This document shows positions 44,812 to 52,676 of a stretch of DNA of 64,000 bases, in pieces. The position numbers and the translations under genes are program-made. Origin of the DNA: DASUBV01 sp963725175. GTDB lineage: Bacteria; Actinomycetota; Actinomycetes; Streptosporangiales; Streptosporangiaceae. The stretch spans positions 4,092,001 through 4,156,000 of the forward strand of contig CAVRXH010000006.1 in NCBI GenBank assembly GCA_963725175.1, in the 5' to 3' direction. Position 1 is the stretch's first letter. Each line of letters begins with the position of its first letter. Under the pieces are notes generated by a model. That model had not been told where the DNA came from. It saw only the letters and a program-made list of their open reading frames with translations, and searched no databases.

Positions 44812-45756
44812 TCAGACGGCGGCAAGAATATCGATGACGAACACGAGCGTGTCGTGGCTCCCCACGTCCGGCGGGTCGCCGTCCCTGCCGTAGCCGAGGC
44901 TGGGCGGGATGATGAGCAGCACCCTGCTGCCCACGGGCAGGCTGCCGAGGCCGTTCTCCCAGCCGGGAATCACCTGGCCCGCGCCGAGCTGGAACGACTC
45001 GGGGAAGCCGCGAGACCAGCTTGAGTCGAACGTCTTGCCGGTCCGCCACACCACGCCGGTGTCCTGGACGACGACGGTCTGCCCGGCCTGGACGGGCTGC
45101 CCGCGGCCGCGGACCAGCAGCCGCCTGACGAGGTGAGCCGGCGGCCTGGTCGCGCGGGGGATGGTGATGGAGATGGTCGCGGGGCCGCCGGAGCCGCCAG
45201 CCAGGACGGGCATGCCGGGACCCGGCCGGTAAGGCAGCGCGGTGCCGCTGGCGTGCGCGGTCTGCGGCATGGCCGCCAGCAGGTCAAAGACGAAGACGAT
45301 GGTGTCGCTGCCGGTGACGTTCAGCTGCGGGTCGCCGGACTTGCCGAAGCCGTCGCCCGGCGGCACCACCATGAGAATCCTGCTGCCGACCCGCTGGCCC
45401 GCCAGGTGCCGCCAGGCGGGCAGGCCGGATCCCAGCGGCAGGCCCTGCGGCTGCCGGTCGGTGTAGCTGTCCACGATCTCCCGATCGCCGGCCCAGACCC
45501 GGCCCTGGACGTTGAAGAGCACGTAGTCGCCCGGCGCGACGACGGGGCCGTGCCCCGCGGCGACCGTGCGGACGACGAGCCGCCGGGGCGGGGTGCCGCT
45601 GGGGATGGTGACGAGGGGATCGGCGCCGAGCCTCCCGCTGACTCCCGGCAGCGGAATGCCCGGCCCCGGGTCGGGGTGTCCGCAGCCGGCCACTCCGGCG
45701 GCGGCGAGCAGGAGCACGATCGATAAGCAGCGTCGCAGGGCGGTCATCGTTCCCAT
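44812..45756 (-). CDS. Lipoprotein with two FKBP-type peptidyl-prolyl isomerase domains
   Basis: A 314-aa (311 from ATG 45747) exported lipoprotein; signal peptide ending VAGCGHPD. Two FKBP domains in tandem: residues ~60-165 (GDYVLFNVQGRVW, VGSRILMVVPPGDGFG) and ~210-314 (GQTVVVQDTGVVW, IPGWENGLGSLPVGSRVLLIIPP). The second keeps more of the active-site aromatic residues. It probably helps fold secreted proteins at the membrane surface; its location next to secreted cellulase genes fits. ATG 45747 has a better-spaced GAGG than 45756. Confidence 0.9.
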   Translation of the reverse strand: MGTMTALRRCLSIVLLLAAAGVAGCGHPDPGPGIPLPGVSGRLGADPLVTIPSGTPPRRLVVRTVAAGHGPVVAPGDYVLFNVQGRVWAGDREIVDSYTDRQPQGLPLGSGLPAWRHLAGQRVGSRILMVVPPGDGFGKSGDPQLNVTGSDTIVFVFDLLAAMPQTAHASGTALPYRPGPGMPVLAGGSGGPATISITIPRATRPPAHLVRRLLVRGRGQPVQAGQTVVVQDTGVVWRTGKTFDSSWSRGFPESFQLGAGQVIPGWENGLGSLPVGSRVLLIIPPSLGYGRDGDPPDVGSHDTLVFVIDILAAV

Positions 45757-45772
45757 CCTCGAAACGGGCTGG

Positions 45773-45813
45773 GGGCGGGGCGCGCCCGGGTTTCCCCGGC
45801 ACGCGCCCCGCCC
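45773..45813 (-). terminator. Terminator hairpin between GH48 and FKBP genes
   Basis: GGGCGGGGCGCG (45773-45784) and CGCGCCCCGCCC (45802-45813) form a perfect 12-bp stem, with further pairing (CCGGG/CCCGG) inside the 17-nt loop. It begins 27 bp after the GH48 stop. Confidence 0.75.
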
Positions 45814-45840
45814 GTGCTTACTCGTGTCTCCGCGGCGTCC

Positions 45841-48800
45841 CTAGAAGCCGGACGGCGGAGCGGTGTTCGGGAAGAGCTGGGCGAACGACTCGAAGGCCGT
45901 GGCCACGTCCACCTCCGCCCAGAACCGGTGGTAGTTGAAGACGGGGGCAGCCCCGCCGTTCAGGTAGGCCTGGACCTTGGACCACTGCGGGTCGCCGATG
46001 TACCAGGGGCGGATCGACAGGAAGGTGCTGGTCGACGAGCTGAGCGGGATTCCGCCTGGGTATTTCCCAGTCCAGCTGGAGGGAATGTAGACGCCTTCAT
46101 AGTTGGTCGTGTTGTAAGGGCTGGTGAAATTGCTGTAGTCGGTCCTTGTCTCTGGTGCGGAGTAGCCGAGCGGGTCGGCGTAGTCCTTGTGAATGACGTC
46201 GATGATGTTCTGCGCGTCGGTCTCCGCGGTGGCGTTGCCTGACTTGGCCGCGTAGTACTCGTAGACCTTGGCGAGTGAGGACGACACCCCGATGTCGCTG
46301 GAGCAGCCGGACACCGAGACGCTCAGGCTGGTGTTGGCCGGCGGCGCGGTAGCGCCGGAGGTGTAGTTCTCGCCCGGCTGCCCCGACCAGGTCAGGGTGC
46401 CCGGGATGCAGATGGCGCCCGTGCTGGTGTTGAACGAGGTGACCGATTCGGCCCAGGACACCCACTTGGCGAGGATGGCGCCCGCCTGCGCGTTGCCGGT
46501 GTCGTAGTAGTACTCGGCTAGCCGCTCCATCGGCCAGGTCTGGTACCCGAACCACTGGTTGCTCGGCGGGTTGGCGTACTCCGGGTCGGGCGTGTAGTAC
46601 ATGCCGTCGAAGGTGGTGTCACCCGACGGCGGCTTGGCCGAGTCGCCGTAGTTGCCGCCCCAGTTGTCGGTGACGCCGCCGGCGATCGCGCCCTGGGAGG
46701 ATTGCAGCCACTGGAAGAAGTTGAGCTGCGTGGTGAGGCTGGTGGCCCAGTCCGACTTCGCCGTCGGCGAGAGCGGGATCAGGTCGGAATCGGTGGACAG
46801 CGCGTACGCGGTCACCGGGTCCTGATAGCCCTCGTGGATGGCCTCGCCGCTGATCCGCCAGGACCAGGAGCCGTTGGCGGCGCCGCCCCAGGCGTAGTAC
46901 CAGGACAGCAGGTAGGTGTCCTCGTTGGCCTTGCTGGTGCCGGCCGGGCAGCTCACTGAGCCGTCCTGGCTGCACGCCGAGGTGATCTGCTTGAAGTACT
47001 TGTCGAACATGGAGTACCGCAGGTAGTCACCCAGCTTGGCGGCGTCCGCCATAGTGCTCGCGATCGCCGATTCCTTGCCCTGCGCCTTGGCGTAGGTGTC
47101 GGCCAGGTAGGCGGCCTGGATCATGCGCGCGTCGGCATCGGGGGCGTCGGTGTACTTGTACTGCTGGGCGAAGCTGCCGCCGCCGTTGTTGAACAGGTCG
47201 AGGAAGCCGTTCGGGCCGCCGAACTTGAGCAGGTCGCAGTCGGGCTGCGGGATGGTGTCCCACACGGACTCCATCGGGCCGCGCTGGTAGCTGTTGACGA
47301 AGCTCGGCGTCGAGGTGCCGTCCTCGCACTGGCCGAACCCGTACCTGTTGTCGGTGTCCATGATCCACATGGGCGCGTAGATGTTGGCGGTGCCGTAGGT
47401 GGAGGTGAGTTCCGCGGCGAGCGGGTCGGTGCCCACCGGCACGGCGGAGCTGAGCGCGACCGGGTAGTCGCTGGGGTAGGCCTCGTCCGGGCCGTACTCG
47501 GCCGGCGAAGACGGGTTGTAGGTGCTCTGCCCCGGCTGCTGGGCCGCGCTCGGGATCATGTAGGTCTGCATGTTGTTCCATGCGTTGTTGAACGGCGTCC
47601 AGTTGCCGGTGACCCGGCCGTAGTCGGCGGTCAGCCAGAGGTAGTAGCTGTAGGTCTCCGAGGTGGTCTCGTGGCCGTAGTCGGGCGCCTCGACGATCAG
47701 CGTCTCGACCGAGTGGTACGGGATTCCCTTCGGGCTGAAGTAGCCGTTGTTCGGGTTCATGATCGTGTCGTACAGGCTCAGGAACCAGGCGTCGTACTTG
47801 GACTGCGAGCCCGCGGGCAGCGCCTCGGTGACCGTCGCCGCACCCGAGCCGTATCCGGTCGCCGACCCGGTGAAGGTGGCCTGGCCGCCGCCGTCGGCCG
47901 CGGTGCTCCCCGAGGAGATGGTGACGTTCTGCGGGACGCTCCAGTTCGATGGCGTGAAGGTCAGCGAGGCACCGGAGGAGACCGACAGGTCCGAGTCGCC
48001 GCCGCTGTTCCGCGCCACCGCGACCGTGACGCTCGCCGCGGGCTGGGCGGACAGCGCCACGCCGATGGTTCCCGTGCCGCCCTGCTGGACGGCGATCGAG
48101 CTCGGGTTCACCACGACGGTCGGCGACTCGACGGTCATCGCGACCGGGTAGGAGGTCAGGCTCTCTGAGCCGTTGGTGGCCACCGCCGTCAGCGAGTAGC
48201 TGCCGGCGGGCACGTTGGCCCACTGGACGGCCCAGGGACTGGTGGTGGCGGTGCCGATCAGGGTGTCGTTGGCCGCGGTCGTGCTCTGGTAGAAGCTGAC
48301 CGAGGTGATGGTGCCGGCGCCGGTCACCGGGCTGGCCTGCAGGGTGACGGCGGAACCGGGGGCGAAGATCTCGCCCGCGGTGGGGCTGGTGATCGACACC
48401 ATCGGCGGGCCGCCCGATGGCGGCGGGGGTGACGTGCTGCCGGTCGGGGTGGGGGTGGGTGTGGGGGTGCCGGTGCCGCCGCCGTTGCAGGTGGTTCCGT
48501 TGAGGGTGAAGGCGGTGGGGTTGGTGTTGGTGCCGGTGTAGGTGAAGTTGGCGCCGATCTGGGTGCTGGCGTTGGTGGCGAGGGTGCCGTTCCAGCTCTC
48601 GCTGGTGACGGTGACGTTCTTGCCGGTCTGGGTCCAGTTGCCGGACCAGCCGGAGCTGAGGGCCTGGTTGCCGGCGTAGCTGTAGGCCAGGGTCCAGGTG
48701 GTGATGGCGGGGCCGGTGTTCTCGATGGTGATGCCGGCGGTGAATCCGGTGCCCCAGTCGTTCTGCACGGTGTAGGTCACCTGACACGAACCCGCCGCCT

Positions 48801-48996
48801 GCTGGGCGGCGCCGCCGGCCGCCGCCGGCTGCTGTGCGACCGCCGGCTGCTCAGCGGCCGCCGGGTGGCCGGCTGTCGCGGGCTGTGCGAGGGCCGCCGA
48901 GGCGCTAACCCCGCCGGCCAGTAATCCGGACACCAGCGCGCCGCCAGCCAGGCTGGCCAGCACGCGAAGCCGGGACCTTCGCGCTAACCTTCGCAT
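45841..48996 (-). CDS. GH48 cellobiohydrolase with N-terminal CBM2
   Basis: A 1051-aa secreted processive cellulase that releases cellobiose from the reducing ends of cellulose chains. Order: signal peptide, Ala/Gln-rich spacer, CBM2 (about 72-170), Thr/Pro linker, an Ig-like domain, a beta-sandwich module starting VVVNPSSIAVQQGGTG, and the GH48 domain from ~410 (SKYDAWFLSLYDTIMNPNNGY) with the acid region APDYGHETTSE. Start ATG 48996 is 6 nt after GAGGAGG; an ATG at 49002 would abut that site. A CebR-like box lies 48 bp upstream. Its CBM2 DNA is identical to that of the GH5 gene at 51134. Confidence 0.95.
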   Translation of the reverse strand: MRRLARRSRLRVLASLAGGALVSGLLAGGVSASAALAQPATAGHPAAAEQPAVAQQPAAAGGAAQQAAGSCQVTYTVQNDWGTGFTAGITIENTGPAITTWTLAYSYAGNQALSSGWSGNWTQTGKNVTVTSESWNGTLATNASTQIGANFTYTGTNTNPTAFTLNGTTCNGGGTGTPTPTPTPTGSTSPPPPSGGPPMVSITSPTAGEIFAPGSAVTLQASPVTGAGTITSVSFYQSTTAANDTLIGTATTSPWAVQWANVPAGSYSLTAVATNGSESLTSYPVAMTVESPTVVVNPSSIAVQQGGTGTIGVALSAQPAASVTVAVARNSGGDSDLSVSSGASLTFTPSNWSVPQNVTISSGSTAADGGGQATFTGSATGYGSGAATVTEALPAGSQSKYDAWFLSLYDTIMNPNNGYFSPKGIPYHSVETLIVEAPDYGHETTSETYSYYLWLTADYGRVTGNWTPFNNAWNNMQTYMIPSAAQQPGQSTYNPSSPAEYGPDEAYPSDYPVALSSAVPVGTDPLAAELTSTYGTANIYAPMWIMDTDNRYGFGQCEDGTSTPSFVNSYQRGPMESVWDTIPQPDCDLLKFGGPNGFLDLFNNGGGSFAQQYKYTDAPDADARMIQAAYLADTYAKAQGKESAIASTMADAAKLGDYLRYSMFDKYFKQITSACSQDGSVSCPAGTSKANEDTYLLSWYYAWGGAANGSWSWRISGEAIHEGYQDPVTAYALSTDSDLIPLSPTAKSDWATSLTTQLNFFQWLQSSQGAIAGGVTDNWGGNYGDSAKPPSGDTTFDGMYYTPDPEYANPPSNQWFGYQTWPMERLAEYYYDTGNAQAGAILAKWVSWAESVTSFNTSTGAICIPGTLTWSGQPGENYTSGATAPPANTSLSVSVSGCSSDIGVSSSLAKVYEYYAAKSGNATAETDAQNIIDVIHKDYADPLGYSAPETRTDYSNFTSPYNTTNYEGVYIPSSWTGKYPGGIPLSSSTSTFLSIRPWYIGDPQWSKVQAYLNGGAAPVFNYHRFWAEVDVATAFESFAQLFPNTAPPSGF
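48443..48802 (-). repeat. CBM2 block identical to 51244-51603 (inverted copy)
   Basis: The 360 bp encoding the CBM2 and start of the linker of the GH48 gene are, by line-by-line reading, identical to 51244-51603 in reverse orientation. Flanking sequence diverges at once on both sides. Silent positions are identical, so the copies arose recently or are kept alike by gene conversion. Confidence 0.85.
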
Positions 48997-49044
48997 CCGC
49001 ATCCTCCTCACGGCGGGCTGCGACGGCGGAGAGTCGCAGCCGTG

Positions 49045-49058
49045 TGGTAGCGCTCCCG
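49045..49058 (-). promoter_or_regulatory. CebR-like box upstream of GH48
   Basis: On the minus strand CGGGAGCGCTACCA matches 12 of 14 positions of the Streptomyces CebR operator TGGGAGCGCTCCCA. It lies about 48 bp before the GH48 start codon. The rest of the 434-bp gap (48997-49430) shows no gene. Control by the LacI-type protein at 43622-44662 is inferred. Confidence 0.6.
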
Positions 49059-49430
49059 CCCCGTGGGCCCGCGCTGCTAGCGCGTGACGTGCGGTAATGC
49101 GCTTCGTATTGGGCCGGAGTCTAAATTTGGCTATCTGGGCCTGAAAGGGACCGCCGTGCCGCTCCAATCCCGGTAACGCTGGGTGACCAGAAGCCGGCGC
49201 CGGAAACCCGCCGCCCGCCGGCTTCCTGGCGATGAGCCGCCGGCACCCCGCTGACCAGGGACGGCGGACGCCTGACGGCTGGCCAGTCCGTCCGGCCACC
49301 CGGTACCGCGCGGCGGTCGCGAGCGCCAGGTGACGGATCCGCCGGGGACCGCCCGGTGACTGTCGGCGAGTGAACCTTTCAGTCGCACGGGCGGTATCCC
49401 ATGGCTGGCTCGGCCGGCCGGCGCCGAGGT

Positions 49431-50795
49431 TCAGGGCCGGCCTGCCCGCGCGGCGGCTGCCTTTGCCTGCCGGACCGCGACGCGCCAGGCACCCGACGGT
49501 CCCAGCCGGCCAGCCTCGACCTGAGACAGGTCGGCGTCGAGGTCGGCACCGATCGTTCCGCTTGCTGGGCCGAGGATCGTGGCCGGCGTCTTGTCCGCCG
49601 CCGCGCCGAAGATCTTGCCAATGTCGGCACCGCTGAAATACGTGCTAGTGACGGCGTCCACGGCGGTGGCGGCCGCGAAGTTCGCGGGGAAGACACCCTG
49701 GGTGCGGAACAACTGGATCCCGGCCTGCTCGCCGGCCAGGAAACTGGCGAGCTGGAAGGCCGCCTGCTGATGTCGGCCGGCCTTCGGGAGCGCTAGGTAG
49801 AAGCCGCCGGAGTTGCCGGCGCCGCCGGGAGCCGCGGTCACGTTCCACCCGCCGCGGCCCAGCGGCCCGGCGAGGGTCGCGATCTTCGGCAGCATCCAGG
49901 CGGGGCACACCGTGGTGGCGAACGCCGCACGGGCCAGGCCCCGGTCCCAGGCCCGCGACTGCGGGGCCAGCCGCGCGGTCAGCCCGTCGCGGGCGGCTCG
50001 CGCCGCGGTGCCGAAGGCGGCCCTGAGCGCCCGGTTGCCTGCCATCGCCAGCTGGCCTGACTTGCTGTAGTACTGCTCAGGGGCCTGGTCGGCCATCGCG
50101 TTGTACAGACCGGCGGCCGAGTCGGTGAACGCCGGGCCGCTCGGGATGTGCGCCTTGAACAGCTCGCCCGTCCGCAGATAGCCGGCCCAGGTTGACCACT
50201 GCCTGGCCAGGGCCTTCGGGCTGGCCGGCAGGCCCGCCTGCGCCAGCAGGCTGCGGCGGTAGCAGATCGCGACCGGACCGATCTCGGCGCCGAGCGCGTA
50301 GGTGCTGCCCGACGGGCTCGCGGCCTCTTGCGCGACCCACGGCAGCCAGTCGTCGGCGAAGGTGCTGCCGCCAGCCGGGCCGGCGGCGAGGGTGCTCAGC
50401 GGCACGAAGTCACCGGACAGCGGGCCAGTCACCGCGGCGATGTCCGCGACAGGGATCGCCTGGATGTCGGCGGTGCGGCCAGACCTCAGGCCGCTCCGCA
50501 GCGCCCGCCAGTACGTGTCCTGCCGTGCCGTGCTCACCTGGATGATCTTCACGTTCGGGTGCAGCCGCTCGTACTGAGCGTAGAGGCCGGCCTGCCGGTA
50601 GCCGGGGTCGCCGTACACGCCGATCCGCAGCGTGACTAACGGCCCCGTGCGCTTGAAGACCGGATGGCTCGCGCCGGAGTTCCCGGTGAGCATCGTGCAT
50701 CCGGCCAGTGCCGTGCATCCGGCCAGCGCCGCTACGGCGATCAGCCGGGCGGCCGGACCGCGACGATTCACCGGACATTGCCTGAATACGCTCAT
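49431..50795 (-). CDS. Orphan ABC solute-binding lipoprotein (sugar type)
   Basis: A 454-aa family-1-type extracellular binding lipoprotein. Signal peptide with duplicated lipobox-like LAGCTALAGCTML (a 15-bp tandem DNA repeat near 50695-50729), then RIGVYGDPGYRQAGLYAQY and, near the end, FQLASFLAGEQAGIQLF. ATG 50795 with GAGGGAGG 7 nt upstream. No permease or ATPase gene adjoins, so it must use a transporter encoded elsewhere or serve as a sugar sensor. Its position between GH48 and GH5 suggests binding of cellobiose or cello-oligosaccharides. Confidence 0.85.
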   Translation of the reverse strand: MSVFRQCPVNRRGPAARLIAVAALAGCTALAGCTMLTGNSGASHPVFKRTGPLVTLRIGVYGDPGYRQAGLYAQYERLHPNVKIIQVSTARQDTYWRALRSGLRSGRTADIQAIPVADIAAVTGPLSGDFVPLSTLAAGPAGGSTFADDWLPWVAQEAASPSGSTYALGAEIGPVAICYRRSLLAQAGLPASPKALARQWSTWAGYLRTGELFKAHIPSGPAFTDSAAGLYNAMADQAPEQYYSKSGQLAMAGNRALRAAFGTAARAARDGLTARLAPQSRAWDRGLARAAFATTVCPAWMLPKIATLAGPLGRGGWNVTAAPGGAGNSGGFYLALPKAGRHQQAAFQLASFLAGEQAGIQLFRTQGVFPANFAAATAVDAVTSTYFSGADIGKIFGAAADKTPATILGPASGTIGADLDADLSQVEAGRLGPSGAWRVAVRQAKAAAARAGRP

Positions 50796-50873
50796 GGGCG
50801 CCTCCCTCGATCACGCAAAAGAGTTGCCCGCGGGCCCGATGCCGTCAAGGCAGCGGATACCCGCGATCGCGTT

Positions 50874-51005
50874 ATGAAATTTTCATGATTGTCCCGTGCC
50901 TGGGCTGCCCGGTTAATCCGGCCGGTGGCGTGGCCGGAACGCCTGAGCAGGCGCGTTAATCAATGGGGCGGCAGCCGCCATGAAATTAGCGGTCCTATTT
51001 TCATG
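50874..51005 (+). promoter_or_regulatory. Repeated ATGAAA/TTTCAT sites upstream of the GH5 genes
   Basis: ATGAAA-T-TTTCAT (50874-50886) and ATGAAA-13-TTTCAT (50981-51005), each followed by GAT, lie in the AT-richer part of the 338-bp gap between the binding-protein gene and GH5. A repeated TTTTCATGAT sequence suggests two sites for one factor. No gene is seen in the gap. Confidence 0.4.
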
Positions 51006-51133
51006 ATGACCACGGTGCTTGACCGTTTTCTATCCCGGCGTTATCGTCGCGCTGGCGACGCGCCATGACAATTTTCAGCAGGCTATTCAGAAGCATTAGC
51101 CGGTGGCGGTCCGCCCTCGGGAAGGTGAATGTC

Positions 51134-52675
51134 GTGAAGCTCCAGACAAGAGGCCTGGCCAGGCGCGTGAGGTACGCGGCCTGCGTGGCGGCCGCCGGGG
51201 GCCTGGTGGCGGGCGTGGCGGTGGCCGCCGGCCCGGGCGCGGCGCAGGCGGCGGGTTCGTGTCAGGTGACCTACACCGTGCAGAACGACTGGGGCACCGG
51301 ATTCACCGCCGGCATCACCATCGAGAACACCGGCCCCGCCATCACCACCTGGACCCTGGCCTACAGCTACGCCGGCAACCAGGCCCTCAGCTCCGGCTGG
51401 TCCGGCAACTGGACCCAGACCGGCAAGAACGTCACCGTCACCAGCGAGAGCTGGAACGGCACCCTCGCCACCAACGCCAGCACCCAGATCGGCGCCAACT
51501 TCACCTACACCGGCACCAACACCAACCCCACCGCCTTCACCCTCAACGGAACCACCTGCAACGGCGGCGGCACCGGCACCCCCACACCCACCCCCACCCC
51601 GACGACGCCCACGCCGACGCCGACCCCGACGACCACCGCGCCCAGCGGCCCCGCGCCGCAGCTGCACGTCTCCGGCAACAAGCTGGTCAACGCCAGCGGT
51701 CAGCAGGTGGTCCTGCATGGCGTGGACAGGTCGGGCACGGAGTACGCGTGCGTGCAGGGCAACGGGATCTTCGACGGGCCCAGCGACCAGGCGTCGATCA
51801 CGGCGATGAAGAACTGGGGCGTCAACGCCGTCCGGGTGCCGCTGAACGAGGCGTGCTGGAACGCGGAGTCCTACGTCAACTCCGCCTACGCGGGCGCGAA
51901 CTACCAGGCCGCCATCAAGGCCTACGTCAGCCTGCTGAACAGCAACGGCATGGTGGCGATCCTGGACCTGCACTGGACCGACGGCCTGTACACGGGCAAC
52001 TCCGCCGGCTGCTCGTCATCGGAGGCGACCTGCCAGAAGCCGATGCCCGACTCAGCGCAGTCCGTGCCGTTCTGGTCGTCGGTGGCCAGCACCTTCAAGG
52101 GCAACAACGCCGTCATCTTTGACCTGTTCAACGAGCCGTACCCGGACCGGGCGCTGTCCAGCGAGACCGCGGCCTGGCAGTGCTGGCTGAACGGCGGCTC
52201 CTCGTGCACGGCCGGCATCTCCTACCCGGTCGCCGGGATGCAGACCCTGGTCAACGCCGTCAGGTCCGCCGGCGCCAGCAACGTGATCATGCTGGGCGGG
52301 CTGGCCTACAGCAACGACCTGACCCAGTGGCTGACCTACAAGCCGACCGACCCGGACAACAACCTGGTCGCGTCCTGGCACTCCTACAACTTCAATACCT
52401 GCAGCAACCAGTCCTGCTGGACCAGCCAGATCTCCCCGGTGATCGCGCAGGTTCCCGTCATCGCCGGCGAGATCGGCGAGAACGACTGCGCCGACAGCTA
52501 CCTCAACCCGCTGATGAGCTACCTCGACTCCGAGTCGACCAGCTACCTGGCCTGGGCCTGGAACGCGGACTTCAACTGCTCGTCAGGACCCGGCCTGATC
52601 ACCGACTACAGCGGCGACGCGACGGCGTACGGCGCCGGGTACGAGTCGCACCTCAAGTCCCTTGCGGGCGGCTGA
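51134..52675 (+). CDS. GH5 endoglucanase with N-terminal CBM2
   Basis: A secreted endo-beta-1,4-glucanase of about 513 aa. Signal peptide (RRVRYAACVAAAGGLVAGVAV), CBM2, a Thr/Pro linker of (TP)n type, then the GH5 barrel: LHGVDRSGTEYACVQG, ILDLHWTDG, acid/base Glu in DLFNEPYPDR and nucleophile in IAGEIGENDC. GTG 51134 has AAGG about 8 nt upstream; an in-frame ATG at 51065 would add 23 residues without a ribosome site. It is followed after 1 nt by a second GH5 gene, so the two are co-translated. Confidence 0.93.
   Translation: MKLQTRGLARRVRYAACVAAAGGLVAGVAVAAGPGAAQAAGSCQVTYTVQNDWGTGFTAGITIENTGPAITTWTLAYSYAGNQALSSGWSGNWTQTGKNVTVTSESWNGTLATNASTQIGANFTYTGTNTNPTAFTLNGTTCNGGGTGTPTPTPTPTTPTPTPTPTTTAPSGPAPQLHVSGNKLVNASGQQVVLHGVDRSGTEYACVQGNGIFDGPSDQASITAMKNWGVNAVRVPLNEACWNAESYVNSAYAGANYQAAIKAYVSLLNSNGMVAILDLHWTDGLYTGNSAGCSSSEATCQKPMPDSAQSVPFWSSVASTFKGNNAVIFDLFNEPYPDRALSSETAAWQCWLNGGSSCTAGISYPVAGMQTLVNAVRSAGASNVIMLGGLAYSNDLTQWLTYKPTDPDNNLVASWHSYNFNTCSNQSCWTSQISPVIAQVPVIAGEIGENDCADSYLNPLMSYLDSESTSYLAWAWNADFNCSSGPGLITDYSGDATAYGAGYESHLKSLAGG
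51244..51603 (+). repeat. CBM2 block identical to 48443-48802 (inverted copy)
   Basis: Second copy of the 360-bp identical block, here in GH5. It begins in the signal-peptide cleavage region (GCAGGCGGCGGGTTC) and ends in the first repeat of the Thr/Pro linker. The two copies face each other about 2.4 kb apart, so homologous recombination would invert the segment carrying the binding-protein gene. Confidence 0.85.
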
Positions 52676-52676
52676 G

